From Bradyrhizobium ontarionense (lineage in GTDB: Bacteria; Pseudomonadota; Alphaproteobacteria; Rhizobiales; Xanthobacteraceae): a stretch of DNA of 64,000 bases. Below, in pieces: positions 8,323-17,909 of the stretch. The stretch lies in the NCBI RefSeq assembly GCF_021088345.1, contig NZ_CP088156.1:6200001-6264000 (forward strand), read 5' to 3'. The position numbers were made by a program, and so were the translations under genes. How positions within the stretch are numbered: the first letter of the stretch is position 1; the number at the start of each line of letters is the position of its first letter. The notes under the pieces are model-generated. The model had not been told where the DNA came from and did no database searches. It saw only the letters and a program-made list of their open reading frames with translations.

Positions 8323-8369
8323 AGCTTCCCAAGCTGCATACGAGGGTTCGATTCCCTTCGCCCGCTCCA
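8323..8369 (+). other. attachment site: orphan 3' half of tRNA-Gly(CCC)
   Basis: 47 bases match the 3' half of a tRNA-Gly with anticodon CCC. The anticodon loop TTCCCAA is followed by the 3' strand of the anticodon stem, variable region, T arm (GGTTCGATTCC), the acceptor 3' strand CGCCCGC, discriminator T and encoded CCA. The 5' half is missing: the preceding bases cannot form the D arm or acceptor partner. This is the classic scar of an element integrated into a tRNA gene, in which the intact copy is rebuilt at the other end. The phage genes lie to the left, so the intact tRNA and probably the integrase should lie left of this window. Confidence 0.85.
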
Positions 8370-8401
8370 GTGTCTGCCAAAAATCGAAGAATGACGCCGA
8401 C

Positions 8402-10237
8402 TTAGCCGCGGACCGCTGCCGGCGTTTGCGCCTCTCGCCGCTTGGCGTAGATCGCCTCGATCTCCTTTGCGAAGGCGCGCTCGATCGCCGGGCGCTTGTT
8501 CTTCAAGGTCGGCGTGATCAGGCCTTCCTGCACCGTCCATGGCTCCAAGGTCCAGTGCACGGCCTTCGGCGTCGCGTAGGACGGATAGGCCTTCACGGCG
8601 CGGGCGATGTGCCGCAGCAATGATGCGGCCTCGGCATCAGTGCCGCGCTGGCCGTGCGCCGCAAGCCTTGCCTGCTGCTCGGCCCAGCCCTTGGCGTTGA
8701 GCACGACGATCGCGGCCAGGAACGGACGGTTCTCGCCGATCACGATCGCCTGCTCGAACAGCGGATCGGTCAGGATCGCGGTTTCCAGATCGGCGGGTGC
8801 GATCTTCTCGCCAGTCGAGGTGACGAGGATGTCCTTGATCCGCCCGGTGATGGTGATGCGGCCATGGTCGATGCGGGCCTGGTCGCCGGTGTGCAGCCAG
8901 CCATCGGGCTCCTTGACGCGCGCGGTCTCCTCCGGCTTGCGCCAGTAACCGAGCATCACGTTCGCGCCGCGCACCATCAGCTCGTCATTGGTGCCGATGC
9001 GGACCTCGATGCCGGGCAAAGCGCGGCCCACGGTGCGCGGGTCGTTGTCGTCGAGCGTGTTGACGCTGACGACCGGCGAAGTCTCGGTCATGCCGTAGCC
9101 CTGCAGCACCTCGAGCCCGAGCGCGAGGAACAGCCGCACCACCGGCTCGGCGATCGGCGCGCCGCCGCTGACGGCCACGTGCAGCCGCCCGCCGAACCGC
9201 GCCAGCACCTTGTCGGCGACGAGCCGCTTCAGCAGCGGCCATGCCACGCGGTCGAACGCCGGGAGCGTCGTCGCGCGCCCGTGCTGCGCATCGAAGCGGC
9301 GGCCGCCGATTGCGAGCGTCAGATCGAGCAGCGCGCGTTCGAGCGGACCTGCGATCGCGCGGTGATGCATGACCAGCGAATAGATCCGCTCGTAGATGCG
9401 CGGCACGGAAATCAGGATCGTCGGACGGACCTCCAGCAGGTCGTCCGACAGCTGCTTCACCGAGCGCGCATAGGCGACGCAGGCGCCGATGGCGATCGGG
9501 TAGGAGTAGCCTGCGGTCCGCTCGAACGTGTGCGACAACGGCAGGAACGACAGGAACACGTCGTCGGGGCTTGCCGCGAGCCGCTGATGGATCGCCTTGA
9601 GGTTGGACACGACGTTGTCGTGCGACAGCATCACGCCTTTCGGCCGCCCCGTCGTGCCCGATGTGTAGACGATCGCGGCGAGGTCGTGAGGATCGATGGC
9701 GGGATCGTCGTGGGGTGGCTCGGCATCGGCGTGGGCGCCCAGCCAGGCCTGGAGGTCGATGACCCGCGGATCACCGCCAGGCGCGCGAGCCGTTCGCACG
9801 TCAGCGCAGACGATCCGCCTGATATCGGGAAGGGCTTCGCCGACCGCCGCGATCTCAGCCCAGCGCTCGTCGGAATCGACGAGCAGCAGCCGGGCGCCGG
9901 AGTCAGCGAGGATGTAGGCGATGCTGTCGGCATTATCGACCGCATGCATCGGCACTGGAACCAGCCCGCGCGACAGCGTCGCCTGGTCCATGGCGAGATG
10001 CGCTATACCGTTCGGCATCAGGATGGCGATGCGCTCACCTCTGCCGAATCCCTCGGCCGCCAGCGCCCGTCGCCAGCGATCAACGACGGCGTCGATCTCG
10101 CGCCAGGAAAAGCTCGCCCATGCGCCGCGCTGTGGGTCGAAATGGCGATAGGCCGCCTTGTCCGGGCTCAGCCCAACCCGCCAGCGCCACAGCTCCGGCA
10201 ACGTCGAAACCGCAGCCAGCGAATCGGCCGCGCTCAT
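8402..10237 (-). CDS. long-chain acyl-CoA ligase (AMP-forming)
   Basis: About 611 residues. An AMP-binding synthetase that activates a fatty or other carboxylic acid with ATP and joins it to CoA at the inner membrane or in the cytoplasm. The signature P-loop YTSGTTGRPKGVMLSH is clear, followed by FLSFLPLSHTFERTAGY, the adenine motif GYGMTETSPVVSVN, the ribose-binding WLHTGDQARID, and the hinge ITGRIKDILVTSTGEKIAP, as in long-chain ligases of the FadD/FAA type. I start it at the ATG at 10237 (MSAADSLAAVSTLPELW); an ATG at 10273 is also possible, and neither has a strong ribosome site. It is the first chromosomal gene beyond the att site and reads toward it. The acyl substrate cannot be told from sequence. 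Confidence 0.88.
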   Translation of the reverse strand: MSAADSLAAVSTLPELWRWRVGLSPDKAAYRHFDPQRGAWASFSWREIDAVVDRWRRALAAEGFGRGERIAILMPNGIAHLAMDQATLSRGLVPVPMHAVDNADSIAYILADSGARLLLVDSDERWAEIAAVGEALPDIRRIVCADVRTARAPGGDPRVIDLQAWLGAHADAEPPHDDPAIDPHDLAAIVYTSGTTGRPKGVMLSHDNVVSNLKAIHQRLAASPDDVFLSFLPLSHTFERTAGYSYPIAIGACVAYARSVKQLSDDLLEVRPTILISVPRIYERIYSLVMHHRAIAGPLERALLDLTLAIGGRRFDAQHGRATTLPAFDRVAWPLLKRLVADKVLARFGGRLHVAVSGGAPIAEPVVRLFLALGLEVLQGYGMTETSPVVSVNTLDDNDPRTVGRALPGIEVRIGTNDELMVRGANVMLGYWRKPEETARVKEPDGWLHTGDQARIDHGRITITGRIKDILVTSTGEKIAPADLETAILTDPLFEQAIVIGENRPFLAAIVVLNAKGWAEQQARLAAHGQRGTDAEAASLLRHIARAVKAYPSYATPKAVHWTLEPWTVQEGLITPTLKNKRPAIERAFAKEIEAIYAKRREAQTPAAVRG

Positions 10238-10427
10238 GTGATGATCGGGTGGATTTGATTGCTGCACGCCCATCTCCGGCGGTCCTGGGCTCCGTCGCCA
10301 TGTGAGCGTCTTGCCGCGGCGGATCGGGACCGACGTTGACGTAGCGCAATCAGGTGGCGCTGGCTCGTCCGTCTCGGCATGGGAGCCCGGCAATCGGAAG
10401 GTTTCATCCCGACTGGCCGGCGATGTG

Positions 10428-10468
10428 CACGACAGACAGCGCTCCGGACCGGAGCGCTGTCTGTCGTG
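10428..10468. terminator. 41-bp perfect palindrome, probable terminator
   Basis: A perfect inverted repeat with 20-base arms around a single A (arm begins CACGACAGACAGCGCTCCGG). It starts 10 bases past the stop codon of the minus-strand SnoaL-like gene (10478). No T-tract is present on either side. Position suggests a strong terminator for that gene; perfect symmetry also allows a bidirectional role or a protein site. Confidence 0.6.
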
Positions 10469-10477
10469 AGCGGCGGA

Positions 10478-10843
10478 TCACGCGCCGTTCGGCACCCTGT
10501 CGAGAAACCCGGTGACGTGCCGGATTCGGCCGTCCGCCAGCTCGGCGAAATCCGTGCCCTGGATCGGGCCATCAGCGCCTTCGGGGCCGAGCTCCCAGGA
10601 AAAGCGGACGTAGTTGCCGTGACCGTTCGCCGATCCGATCAGTCGGAACGTGTAGTCGGGAAAGCGCTGCTGAACGCCGGCGACCAGGGCATCGATGGCC
10701 TGATGTCCTTCGCCCCGCATCAGCGGATCGACATAGATCGCGTCGGCGGTCCAGTGCCGTGCGAGCAGGGCGCGGCGCTCGGTGGCGTCGCGTTCGTTCC
10801 ACAGTGCGATGTAGCTGGCGGCGATTGCAGTTGCGTCGGTCAT
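10478..10843 (-). CDS. SnoaL-like / NTF2-fold protein
   Basis: Encodes 121 residues. The ATG at 10843 follows GGAGAG by 5 bases, so I reject a longer start at 10933. The pattern SYIALWNERDATERRALLARHWTADAIYVDP, then RGEGHQAIDALVAGVQQRFPDY and a beta-rich C-terminus with HVTGFLD, is that of the SnoaL/NTF2-like cone fold. These are polyketide-cyclase-like or isomerase-like proteins whose pocket chemistry varies. No catalytic role can be deduced. It stands alone, with a 41-bp palindrome just after its stop. Confidence 0.75.
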   Translation of the reverse strand: MTDATAIAASYIALWNERDATERRALLARHWTADAIYVDPLMRGEGHQAIDALVAGVQQRFPDYTFRLIGSANGHGNYVRFSWELGPEGADGPIQGTDFAELADGRIRHVTGFLDRVPNGA

Positions 10844-11008
10844 GGTGCTCTCCAAGTTGTGAACGATGAGGAGCCGATGATTGCGCCTGCCGCGCAGCGA
10901 ATCGATTACGTCGAACGTCATCTCACTTGGCATGACAAAACTGTAAGTTGCCGACCATTTGCGCGAGGATTACCCAACGCGCAGGGCCGGTGCGGGGGAA
11001 TGCGTCGC

Positions 11009-11368
11009 ATGACGTCCGATACCTGGAAGTGGATTGCGGTCGCGATCTGTCTCGTCCTGTTCACGGCAGACACCGTCCTGAAACCGCAGGACAAGCCCAA
11101 TCGCATGGTCTTCTTCGAGCTGCATCGCGGCGAGAGCCCGACGATGATCGGCATGATGCGCGCTGATCTGCTCAAGCTGCCGGGACGCGGCGCGAGCCGC
11201 ATTCGTGATGCGCTGGTGCGCGGCGAGACGTTAACGGTCTGGCAATATAAGTTAAGGAAGACTGAAGACGGCAGCTATCAGGAAGTGCCGGAGCGCCAGA
11301 TCCAGCTCGGCGCCACCGACGCGCCGCTCGTCACGTTCGGCGCGCGCATTCGCCTGCCGGACGATTAG
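11009..11368 (+). CDS. small membrane-anchored protein of unknown function
   Basis: About 119 residues. One N-terminal hydrophobic segment (TWKWIAVAICLVLFTADTVL) looks like an uncleaved anchor, followed by a mixed 95-residue domain (PNRMVFFELHRGESPTMIGM, LPGRGASRIRDALVRGETLT) ending in FGARIRLPDD. I chose the second ATG (11009) because GGGGGA abuts the first one at 11000 and is spaced 9-10 bases from the second. No family is recognised; the exported domain would face the periplasm. It is not obviously in an operon. Confidence 0.55.
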   Translation: MTSDTWKWIAVAICLVLFTADTVLKPQDKPNRMVFFELHRGESPTMIGMMRADLLKLPGRGASRIRDALVRGETLTVWQYKLRKTEDGSYQEVPERQIQLGATDAPLVTFGARIRLPDD

Positions 11369-11554
11369 ATCACCGACGTGGCCGGGAGGACATCGAAGAC
11401 AGATGGTCGCCCCTGCGGCTGTGACATCCCAGGTCCGAACGACACTGCTCCGTCTCTCCATGAAGGGAGGCCGGCCCTGCGCTGTGCGCCGGCGCCGGAA
11501 CTGGCCCGCCGCGATGCGATTTCTTGCAGCAGGAAGATTTCGACGGACAACGTC

Positions 11555-11810
11555 ATAAAACCTGAGGTTGCGTTGGCCGCAGCGTCGGGGTGGGGGCTGC
11601 TGGTGCCGGCAGCACAGGCGGATGAAGCGCGGATCGGAGTTCGGCTTCGGACCCGTTGGTGCCGGTATGACCGTTGGCGAATCCCGCACCTGCGATCGCG
11701 ACCGCATCACGTCATCCGGCGCGAAGACGCGCCGCGCGAGCGCACCACCATCACCCGCAAGGCGGAGCGCGGAGCCGAATCGCAAGGTGACCATCCACGC
11801 GCGCGCCTGA
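11555..11810 (+). pseudogene. decayed small exported-protein gene (multiple frameshifts)
   Basis: Reading across frames recovers a signal peptide and mature chain: LRFALAAASVGGLLVPAQA-like, then ADEARIGV in one frame, FGFGPVGAGMTVGESRTCDR in a second, REDAPRERTTITRKAER back in the first, and NRKVTIHA at the end in the second. The pattern (GFGPVGAGVTVGES followed by Arg/Asp/Glu-rich repeats ending KVTIH) is that of small exported proteins common in Bradyrhizobium, from memory. The expected ATG reads ATA at 11555. At least three single-base indels break the frame. A rho-independent terminator remains 27 bases after the last stop, which supports a former gene. Confidence 0.6.
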
Positions 11811-11836
11811 CGCCGGCTGGATACTGCCGCACCACA

Positions 11837-11862
11837 GCCCCGGGATTTCACGGGGCTTTTTT
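11837..11862 (+). terminator. rho-independent terminator
   Basis: A GCCCCG / CGGGGC stem with an 8-base loop is followed by six T. It belongs to the decayed plus-strand gene ending at 11810. The interval from here to 12210 (about 350 bases) shows no other gene. Confidence 0.85.
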
Positions 11863-12210
11863 CGCGCCGCCGTGACACGGATGTCGCGCGGCGGGGCGAA
11901 TCATGCCGAGCTGCTGCCCTGCTCGTGGCGGCGCTGCCATGTCCGGAACCAGGGTTGGGCGTTTTTTCGTCGTAGCGACTCAATGGTGCAGCGGGCTTGC
12001 AACACTCGCGCTGAATTTGGTTTCCCCGGCTGCGCCGTCCTGGACAAAAACACGATCTCGCAACACGCTGCACCTGCGATTTGGATTTGGCTTTCGCGTT
12101 CCGGTTCTGGGGAGGGCTCGTGATTGCAAGGTCCTCCGCAGTCGAAGCATCACAAGAAGCACATCACAGTCGGTCAGATCGGTTTCGCCGGGTTTGAACT
12201 GGGGCTCGAC

Positions 12211-12735
12211 ATGAAATTCTGGACGGGGTTGCTCACGGTCGTTCTCTTGCTGTCGGGGGTCGGCGCCAGCCAGGCCGTGGTCCGGATCGCCGATGACCGC
12301 GGCGGCCGGATCGGCACCTATGTCGACAAGTACCAGGGCCTGCGAACCGCTGGCGAGTATGTGATCATCGACGGGCTCTGCGCCTCGGCCTGCACGATCG
12401 TGCTGGGGGCCGTTCCTCACGACAAGATCTGCGTCACCTCGCACGCCAATCTCGGCTTTCACGCCGCCTGGGACTTCGGCGCCAACGGCCGGGCCGTCAC
12501 CAATCCCGAGGCGACCCAGATGCTGTATTCGATGTACCCCTCGCAGATTCGCCGCTGGATCGCCTTGCGCGGCGGTCTCACCCCCCGGATGATCTTTCTG
12601 AAGGGCAAGGAACTGCAGGCGATGTACAGGCCCTGCTACATGGACGCCCAGGCGTCCTCGCCGGCCTCGTCCCAGGTGGCGCCGAATGCCCCGGCGATGT
12701 CGCCGGCTGCCGCCAAGGCCTCCGCCTCTCACTGA
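12211..12735 (+). CDS. exported ClpP/crotonase-fold-like protein
   Basis: Encodes 174 residues from the ATG at 12211; the open upstream frame is not protein-like. An N-terminal signal peptide (MKFWTGLLTVVLLLSGVGASQA) would send it to the periplasm. The chain then shows a ClpP-like core: GEYVIIDGLCASACTIVLGA, where the Ser after CA sits at the nucleophile position, then a His-containing strand ANLGFHAAWDF. The C-terminal region is Ala/Ser/Pro-rich and disordered. A second protein with the same SCASAC motif is encoded at 40275-41102. The two are probably members of a rhizobial family of periplasmic ClpP-like proteins of unknown substrate. Peptidase activity is inference. Confidence 0.6.
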   Translation: MKFWTGLLTVVLLLSGVGASQAVVRIADDRGGRIGTYVDKYQGLRTAGEYVIIDGLCASACTIVLGAVPHDKICVTSHANLGFHAAWDFGANGRAVTNPEATQMLYSMYPSQIRRWIALRGGLTPRMIFLKGKELQAMYRPCYMDAQASSPASSQVAPNAPAMSPAAAKASASH

Positions 12736-12870
12736 CGGCGTCGCGGACTGCTCGCATAGGTTTGATCGGCTCGGGGCAGGCGCGCTTGCCTCCATCGTCC
12801 GCGGGGCCTATCTGAAGGCGCGAGGGCGGGCCGGCCGCCCGGCCATCACCCGCCGGATGAGCACGCCATC

Positions 12871-13059
12871 ATGCAGCCTCTTTCAGCGCCGCAAGAGATA
12901 CCGTCCGCTTCCGCCGGCCGTCGTTCGGTATCCGCGCCGGCGTTGGCGGCCGGGCTTGCGGCCGTTGCGCTCGTGGCCGGCGCGGTGACCTTGTGGGCGC
13001 AGTACGGGACCGCGGTGTTCTTCGAGACCATCGCCGCCGGTCTCCGGTCCTGCTTCTGA
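12871..13059 (+). CDS. 62-aa single-pass membrane protein upstream of SCO
   Basis: Encodes 62 residues with one transmembrane helix (APALAAGLAAVALVAGAVTL) and the tail WAQYGTAVFFETIAAGLRSCF. From memory, the tail pattern WAxYGTxVFFExxxAGxxxCF recurs in small rhizobial proteins encoded directly before SCO or in cytochrome oxidase regions. The SCO gene begins 21 bases after the stop, so the two are probably cotranscribed. The conserved C-terminal Cys makes a role in copper handling conceivable, but that is a guess. Confidence 0.6.
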   Translation: MQPLSAPQEIPSASAGRRSVSAPALAAGLAAVALVAGAVTLWAQYGTAVFFETIAAGLRSCF

Positions 13060-13080
13060 GAGAGAGTGAAGGAATTCGGC

Positions 13081-13674
13081 ATGCCGTCAAATGCCACCCG
13101 TCCGCTGGTGATCGTTGGAGCTTTTGCCGCCAGCCTGGTGGTCGGGCTGTCGCTGATGTTCCTCATCATGGGTGGTGGGCGCAACATCGCGGCACCGGCC
13201 GCGATCGGCGGACCGTTTCAGCTCACCGACCAGAGCGGCGGCGTCGTCACCGAGAAGAGCCTGGAGGGGCGGCCCACCCTGATCTTCTTCGGCTTTACCC
13301 ATTGTCCGGACGTTTGCCCGACCTCGCTGTTCGAGATTTCCGAGGTGCTGCGCGCCATGGACAAGGATGCCGACGGGGTGAACGCCTATTTCATCTCGGT
13401 CGATCCCGAGCGCGACAATCCGGCCGCCATGAAGGACTACCTGTCGAGCTTCGATCCCCATCTCAAGGGCCTGACCGGCGATCCCGAGGTGCTGGCGAAG
13501 GTTCTGACCGAATACCGCGTCTACGCCAAGAAGGTGCCTTTGAAGGACGGCGACTACACCATGGACCACACTGCTCTGGTCTACCTGATGGACCGCAATG
13601 GCCGGTTCGTCGCGCCGTTCAACCTGAAGCGGACCCCCGAGGAAGCGGCCACTGAGCTGAAACGGTATCTCTGA
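13081..13674 (+). CDS. SCO1/SenC/PrrC-family copper chaperone
   Basis: Encodes 197 residues. SCO proteins are membrane-anchored thioredoxin-fold proteins that deliver copper to the CuA centre of cytochrome c oxidase. There is one N-terminal transmembrane helix (about residues 8-30). The copper motif CPDVC (Cys75, Cys79) lies in GFTHCPDVCPTSL, and the third ligand is His163 in MDHTALVYL. SVDPERDNP is a further family landmark. I chose the ATG at 13081, with AAGGA 8 bases upstream, over a GTG at 13066. It follows the 62-aa membrane protein closely. Confidence 0.9.
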   Translation: MPSNATRPLVIVGAFAASLVVGLSLMFLIMGGGRNIAAPAAIGGPFQLTDQSGGVVTEKSLEGRPTLIFFGFTHCPDVCPTSLFEISEVLRAMDKDADGVNAYFISVDPERDNPAAMKDYLSSFDPHLKGLTGDPEVLAKVLTEYRVYAKKVPLKDGDYTMDHTALVYLMDRNGRFVAPFNLKRTPEEAATELKRYL

Positions 13675-13776
13675 GCCCGTTAACGATCGCCTGGGACGGC
13701 TTCGGGCGCGGGCCGAATCCGGCCTCGAATTTGCGGTCGGATGGTCTATAAGGCCTTTCGACCATCGGGATCGCTG

Positions 13777-14685
13777 ATGCCGACCGCCTTGTCATCGCAC
13801 GTGAAATTCCTCTCATCGGCCGCCGGCGCGATCGCGGGCGTGCTGGTTTGCCTCGGCTTGGCTGCGGCCTGCTCGGACGCGCGCGCCCAGACCCCCGCGA
13901 AGCCGCCGGTCGAAGCCGCGCCGCAGGCGGTGCCCGGCTTCTGGGATCCGCGCCGCCGGCCCGAGCGCCCGGACCTGTCGCGCCTGACCGTGATTCGCTT
14001 CCTCACCGAAACCGACTACCCGCCGTTCAACTTCACCGGTCCCGACGGCAATCCGGCTGGCTTCAACGTCGACCTGGCGCGCGCCCTGTGCGACGAGATC
14101 AAGGTAACCTGCACCGTCCAGATGCGCCGCTTCGAGACCCTGCTCGACGCGCTGTCCTCCAACAAGGGCGATGCGATCATAGCCTCGATGGCGGTCACGC
14201 CGCAGATGCGGGCGCGGCTCGATTTCTCCGACCCCTATTACCGGGCGCCCGCCCGCTTCGTGTCCCGCCGCGATGCGGTCATGACCGAGATCCGCCCCGA
14301 ATATCTCGAGGGCAAGAAGATCGGCGCCGTCGCCGGGACGGCGCACGAGGCCTATCTCAAGGCGATGTTCACCGACGCCGAGATCAAGACCTATCCGAAC
14401 GAGGAAGCGCTGAGGCAGGCGCTCCGCCGCAGCGAGGTCGACTTCATCTTCGGCGACGGCATTTCGCTGGCGTTCTGGGTCAATGGCACCGATTCCGGCG
14501 ATTGCTGCGCCTTTTCCGGTGGACCTTTTGTCGAAAGCCGCTATTTCGGCGAGGGCGTCGGGATCGGCGTGCGCAAGGGCAACGACCTGCTGCGCCAGGC
14601 CCTGAACTGGGCGCTGTTCCGGGTCTGGGAAAAAGGCCGCTACACTGATTTGTGGCTGCGCTATTTCTCGATCAGCCCGTTCTAG
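13777..14685 (+). CDS. periplasmic amino-acid-type solute-binding protein
   Basis: About 302 residues. A family-3 extracellular solute-binding protein, as used by polar amino acid ABC transporters. The signal peptide lies in about residues 1-43, ending near AACSDARAQT, followed by a Pro-rich linker. The binding fold starts at LTVIRFLTETDYPPFNFTGPDG and shows the family landmarks GFNVDLARALCDEI, GDAIIASMAVTPQMR, LDFSDPYYRAPARFV, GAVAGTAHEAYL and GVGIGVRKGNDLL. I start it at 13777; an ATG at 13741 is in frame but gives a poorer signal peptide. No permease or ATPase genes are adjacent, so it may serve an ABC transporter encoded elsewhere. Confidence 0.82.
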   Translation: MPTALSSHVKFLSSAAGAIAGVLVCLGLAAACSDARAQTPAKPPVEAAPQAVPGFWDPRRRPERPDLSRLTVIRFLTETDYPPFNFTGPDGNPAGFNVDLARALCDEIKVTCTVQMRRFETLLDALSSNKGDAIIASMAVTPQMRARLDFSDPYYRAPARFVSRRDAVMTEIRPEYLEGKKIGAVAGTAHEAYLKAMFTDAEIKTYPNEEALRQALRRSEVDFIFGDGISLAFWVNGTDSGDCCAFSGGPFVESRYFGEGVGIGVRKGNDLLRQALNWALFRVWEKGRYTDLWLRYFSISPF

Positions 14686-14696
14686 AAATTCACCTG

Positions 14697-14828
14697 TAGG
14701 GTGGGCGAGGGCGCATCGCGCCGTGCCCACCATCGCTGCGCATCCACCGTCATTGCGAGGAGCGCGGCGACGACGCAATCCAGACTGCTTCCGCAGCGGG
14801 ATTCTGGATCGCTTCGCTCGCGATGACG
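14697..14828. repeat. two abutting palindromic intergenic repeats
   Basis: At 14697-14731 is a short GTAGGGTGGGC...GCCCACC element, a truncated relative of the one at 49346-49433. At 14748-14828 is an imperfect palindrome with outer arms CGTCATTGCGAG and CTCGCGATGACG, the same family as 31871-31956. Both lie between the solute-binding and lysyl-tRNA synthetase genes. Confidence 0.75.
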
Positions 14829-14839
14829 CCGTGTGTTAG

Positions 14840-16519
<1,680 letters not shown>

Positions 16520-16527
16520 TCGCGCCC

Positions 16528-16667
16528 CGTCATTCCGGGGCGCGGCGCGCAGCGCCGCAAACCACAGATGCTCAATTGCGCATCGGGGAATCTCGAGCTG
16601 CTAAATTCGCTCAATAGGCCCGAGATTCTGGATCGACGCCCTTCACGCGCGTCGATCCGGAATGACG
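16528..16667. repeat. palindromic intergenic repeat between convergent genes
   Basis: Outer arms CGTCATTCCGG (16528) and CCGGAATGACG (ending 16667) enclose about 115 bases. It has the same outer arms as the element at 31147-31247. It lies between the stops of lysK and the MFS gene and may act as a bidirectional terminator. Confidence 0.7.
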
Positions 16668-16687
16668 GCCGTCGTCTGTTGCGCATC

Positions 16688-17905
16688 TCACGTCCGTTCG
16701 CGCAGCTTCAGGAACAGCAGGCAGAGGATCGCCAGCGCAGGGCCGGCCGCAAGCGTAGCGAAGGCGGCCATGAACGAGCCGGTCGCCTGATAGATCACGC
16801 CGACCACGACCGGCACGATCGTGCTTCCGAGCTGCCAGACGCTGGCGGTCAGTCCCGTCGCCGATCCGGCCGAAGCGGCGCCGGCGACATCGGCGACCAT
16901 CACGGCCAGCAGGGGGCTGTAGACAAAAGCGCCGAAGCCGAGCAGGGGCGCTGCGATCTGAAAGGCCAGCCTGTCGTGCAATGTCCCGAACACCAGCAGC
17001 ATCACCGCGAATAACGCCAGGGTGCCGATCGTCAGCCATTTTTCCTTTCCGCCCAGCCAGTCGGCCATCAGGCCGATCAGCGGCTTTCCGATCATGGCGG
17101 CAATGCCTGCGAGCGACATGACCAAGCCGGCCTCCACGGCCGTCAGCCCATGGCCGCGGATCATCAGCGCGTTGGCCCAGAACGCAAAGCCCCAGGTGCC
17201 CCAGAAGGCGCCGAAACCGCTGAGTGTCAGCAGCAGCACGTTCCGGTCGCGCAGCAGTAGCCCGATCGGCGGAGGCTTGACGGCGACCACCGGCTGGTCG
17301 CTGGGACGGTCGCGCAACAAAGCATAGGCGATCACGCCGACCAGCACGGTCGCGATGCCGAGCGCCTGGTAGACCCCGCGCCATCCGACCCAGGCGGCCA
17401 GCGTCGGCACGATCGCATTGGTGGCGGTGACGCCGAGCGACGAGGCGACGAGCAACAGTCCCATCGCGCGGCCGCGGCTGCGGCGATCGAACCAGTTGAC
17501 GATCAGCTTGATGCACGACGCGTAGTCGGCGCCGGCCGCGAGACCCATCGCCGCCTGCAGGGCGATGCCCATGGTCAGCGACGAGGTAAATCCGAACAGG
17601 AAGGTGGACGCGCCGAGCGACAGCATGGAGATCGTCAGCGTCGCGCGGCCGCCGACGACATCGCTCATGACCCCGCCGACCGCGTTGCAGATGACGTAGC
17701 CGACATAGAACGCGGTCACGAAGACGCCGAGCTGCGCCAGTGAGAGGCCCAGCGACTGGCCGGCCGAGACGGCCACGTTCGCCCAGGTCAGTCGGTCCAT
17801 GAAGCTGAACAGGAAGCTCAGCCATGCGATCAGCAGCACGATCCAGCGATAATGTTCGGATGCGGCCGGCGCGCGTGCCTCGGCAGTTTCGATTTTCGCG
17901 GCCAT
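16688..17905 (-). CDS. MFS transporter
   Basis: Encodes 405 residues with about 12 hydrophobic helices, a full-length major facilitator. The segment after TM1 (FSFMDRLTWANVAVS) and the motif-A-like loop GGVMSDVVGGRATL after TM2 fit the anion:cation or organic-acid symporter branches. The loop WFDRRSRGRAMGL lies before TM5. The ATG at 17905 is 4 bases after the stop of the FAD oxidoreductase gene, so the two form an operon under the divergent LysR regulator. I infer that it imports the compound the oxidoreductase acts on, or a product; the substrate is unknown. Confidence 0.85.
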   Translation of the reverse strand: MAAKIETAEARAPAASEHYRWIVLLIAWLSFLFSFMDRLTWANVAVSAGQSLGLSLAQLGVFVTAFYVGYVICNAVGGVMSDVVGGRATLTISMLSLGASTFLFGFTSSLTMGIALQAAMGLAAGADYASCIKLIVNWFDRRSRGRAMGLLLVASSLGVTATNAIVPTLAAWVGWRGVYQALGIATVLVGVIAYALLRDRPSDQPVVAVKPPPIGLLLRDRNVLLLTLSGFGAFWGTWGFAFWANALMIRGHGLTAVEAGLVMSLAGIAAMIGKPLIGLMADWLGGKEKWLTIGTLALFAVMLLVFGTLHDRLAFQIAAPLLGFGAFVYSPLLAVMVADVAGAASAGSATGLTASVWQLGSTIVPVVVGVIYQATGSFMAAFATLAAGPALAILCLLFLKLRERT

Positions 17906-17909
17906 GGCT

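Noticed and set aside
8212..8540. A minus-strand frame crossing the att site (reads RRESNPRMQLGKLA)
   Set aside because: This is the usual false translation of a tRNA 3' half, extended into the shadow of the acyl-CoA ligase gene.
11869..12123. Plus-strand frames after the terminator
   Set aside because: No ribosome site; composition is typical of noncoding GC-rich sequence.
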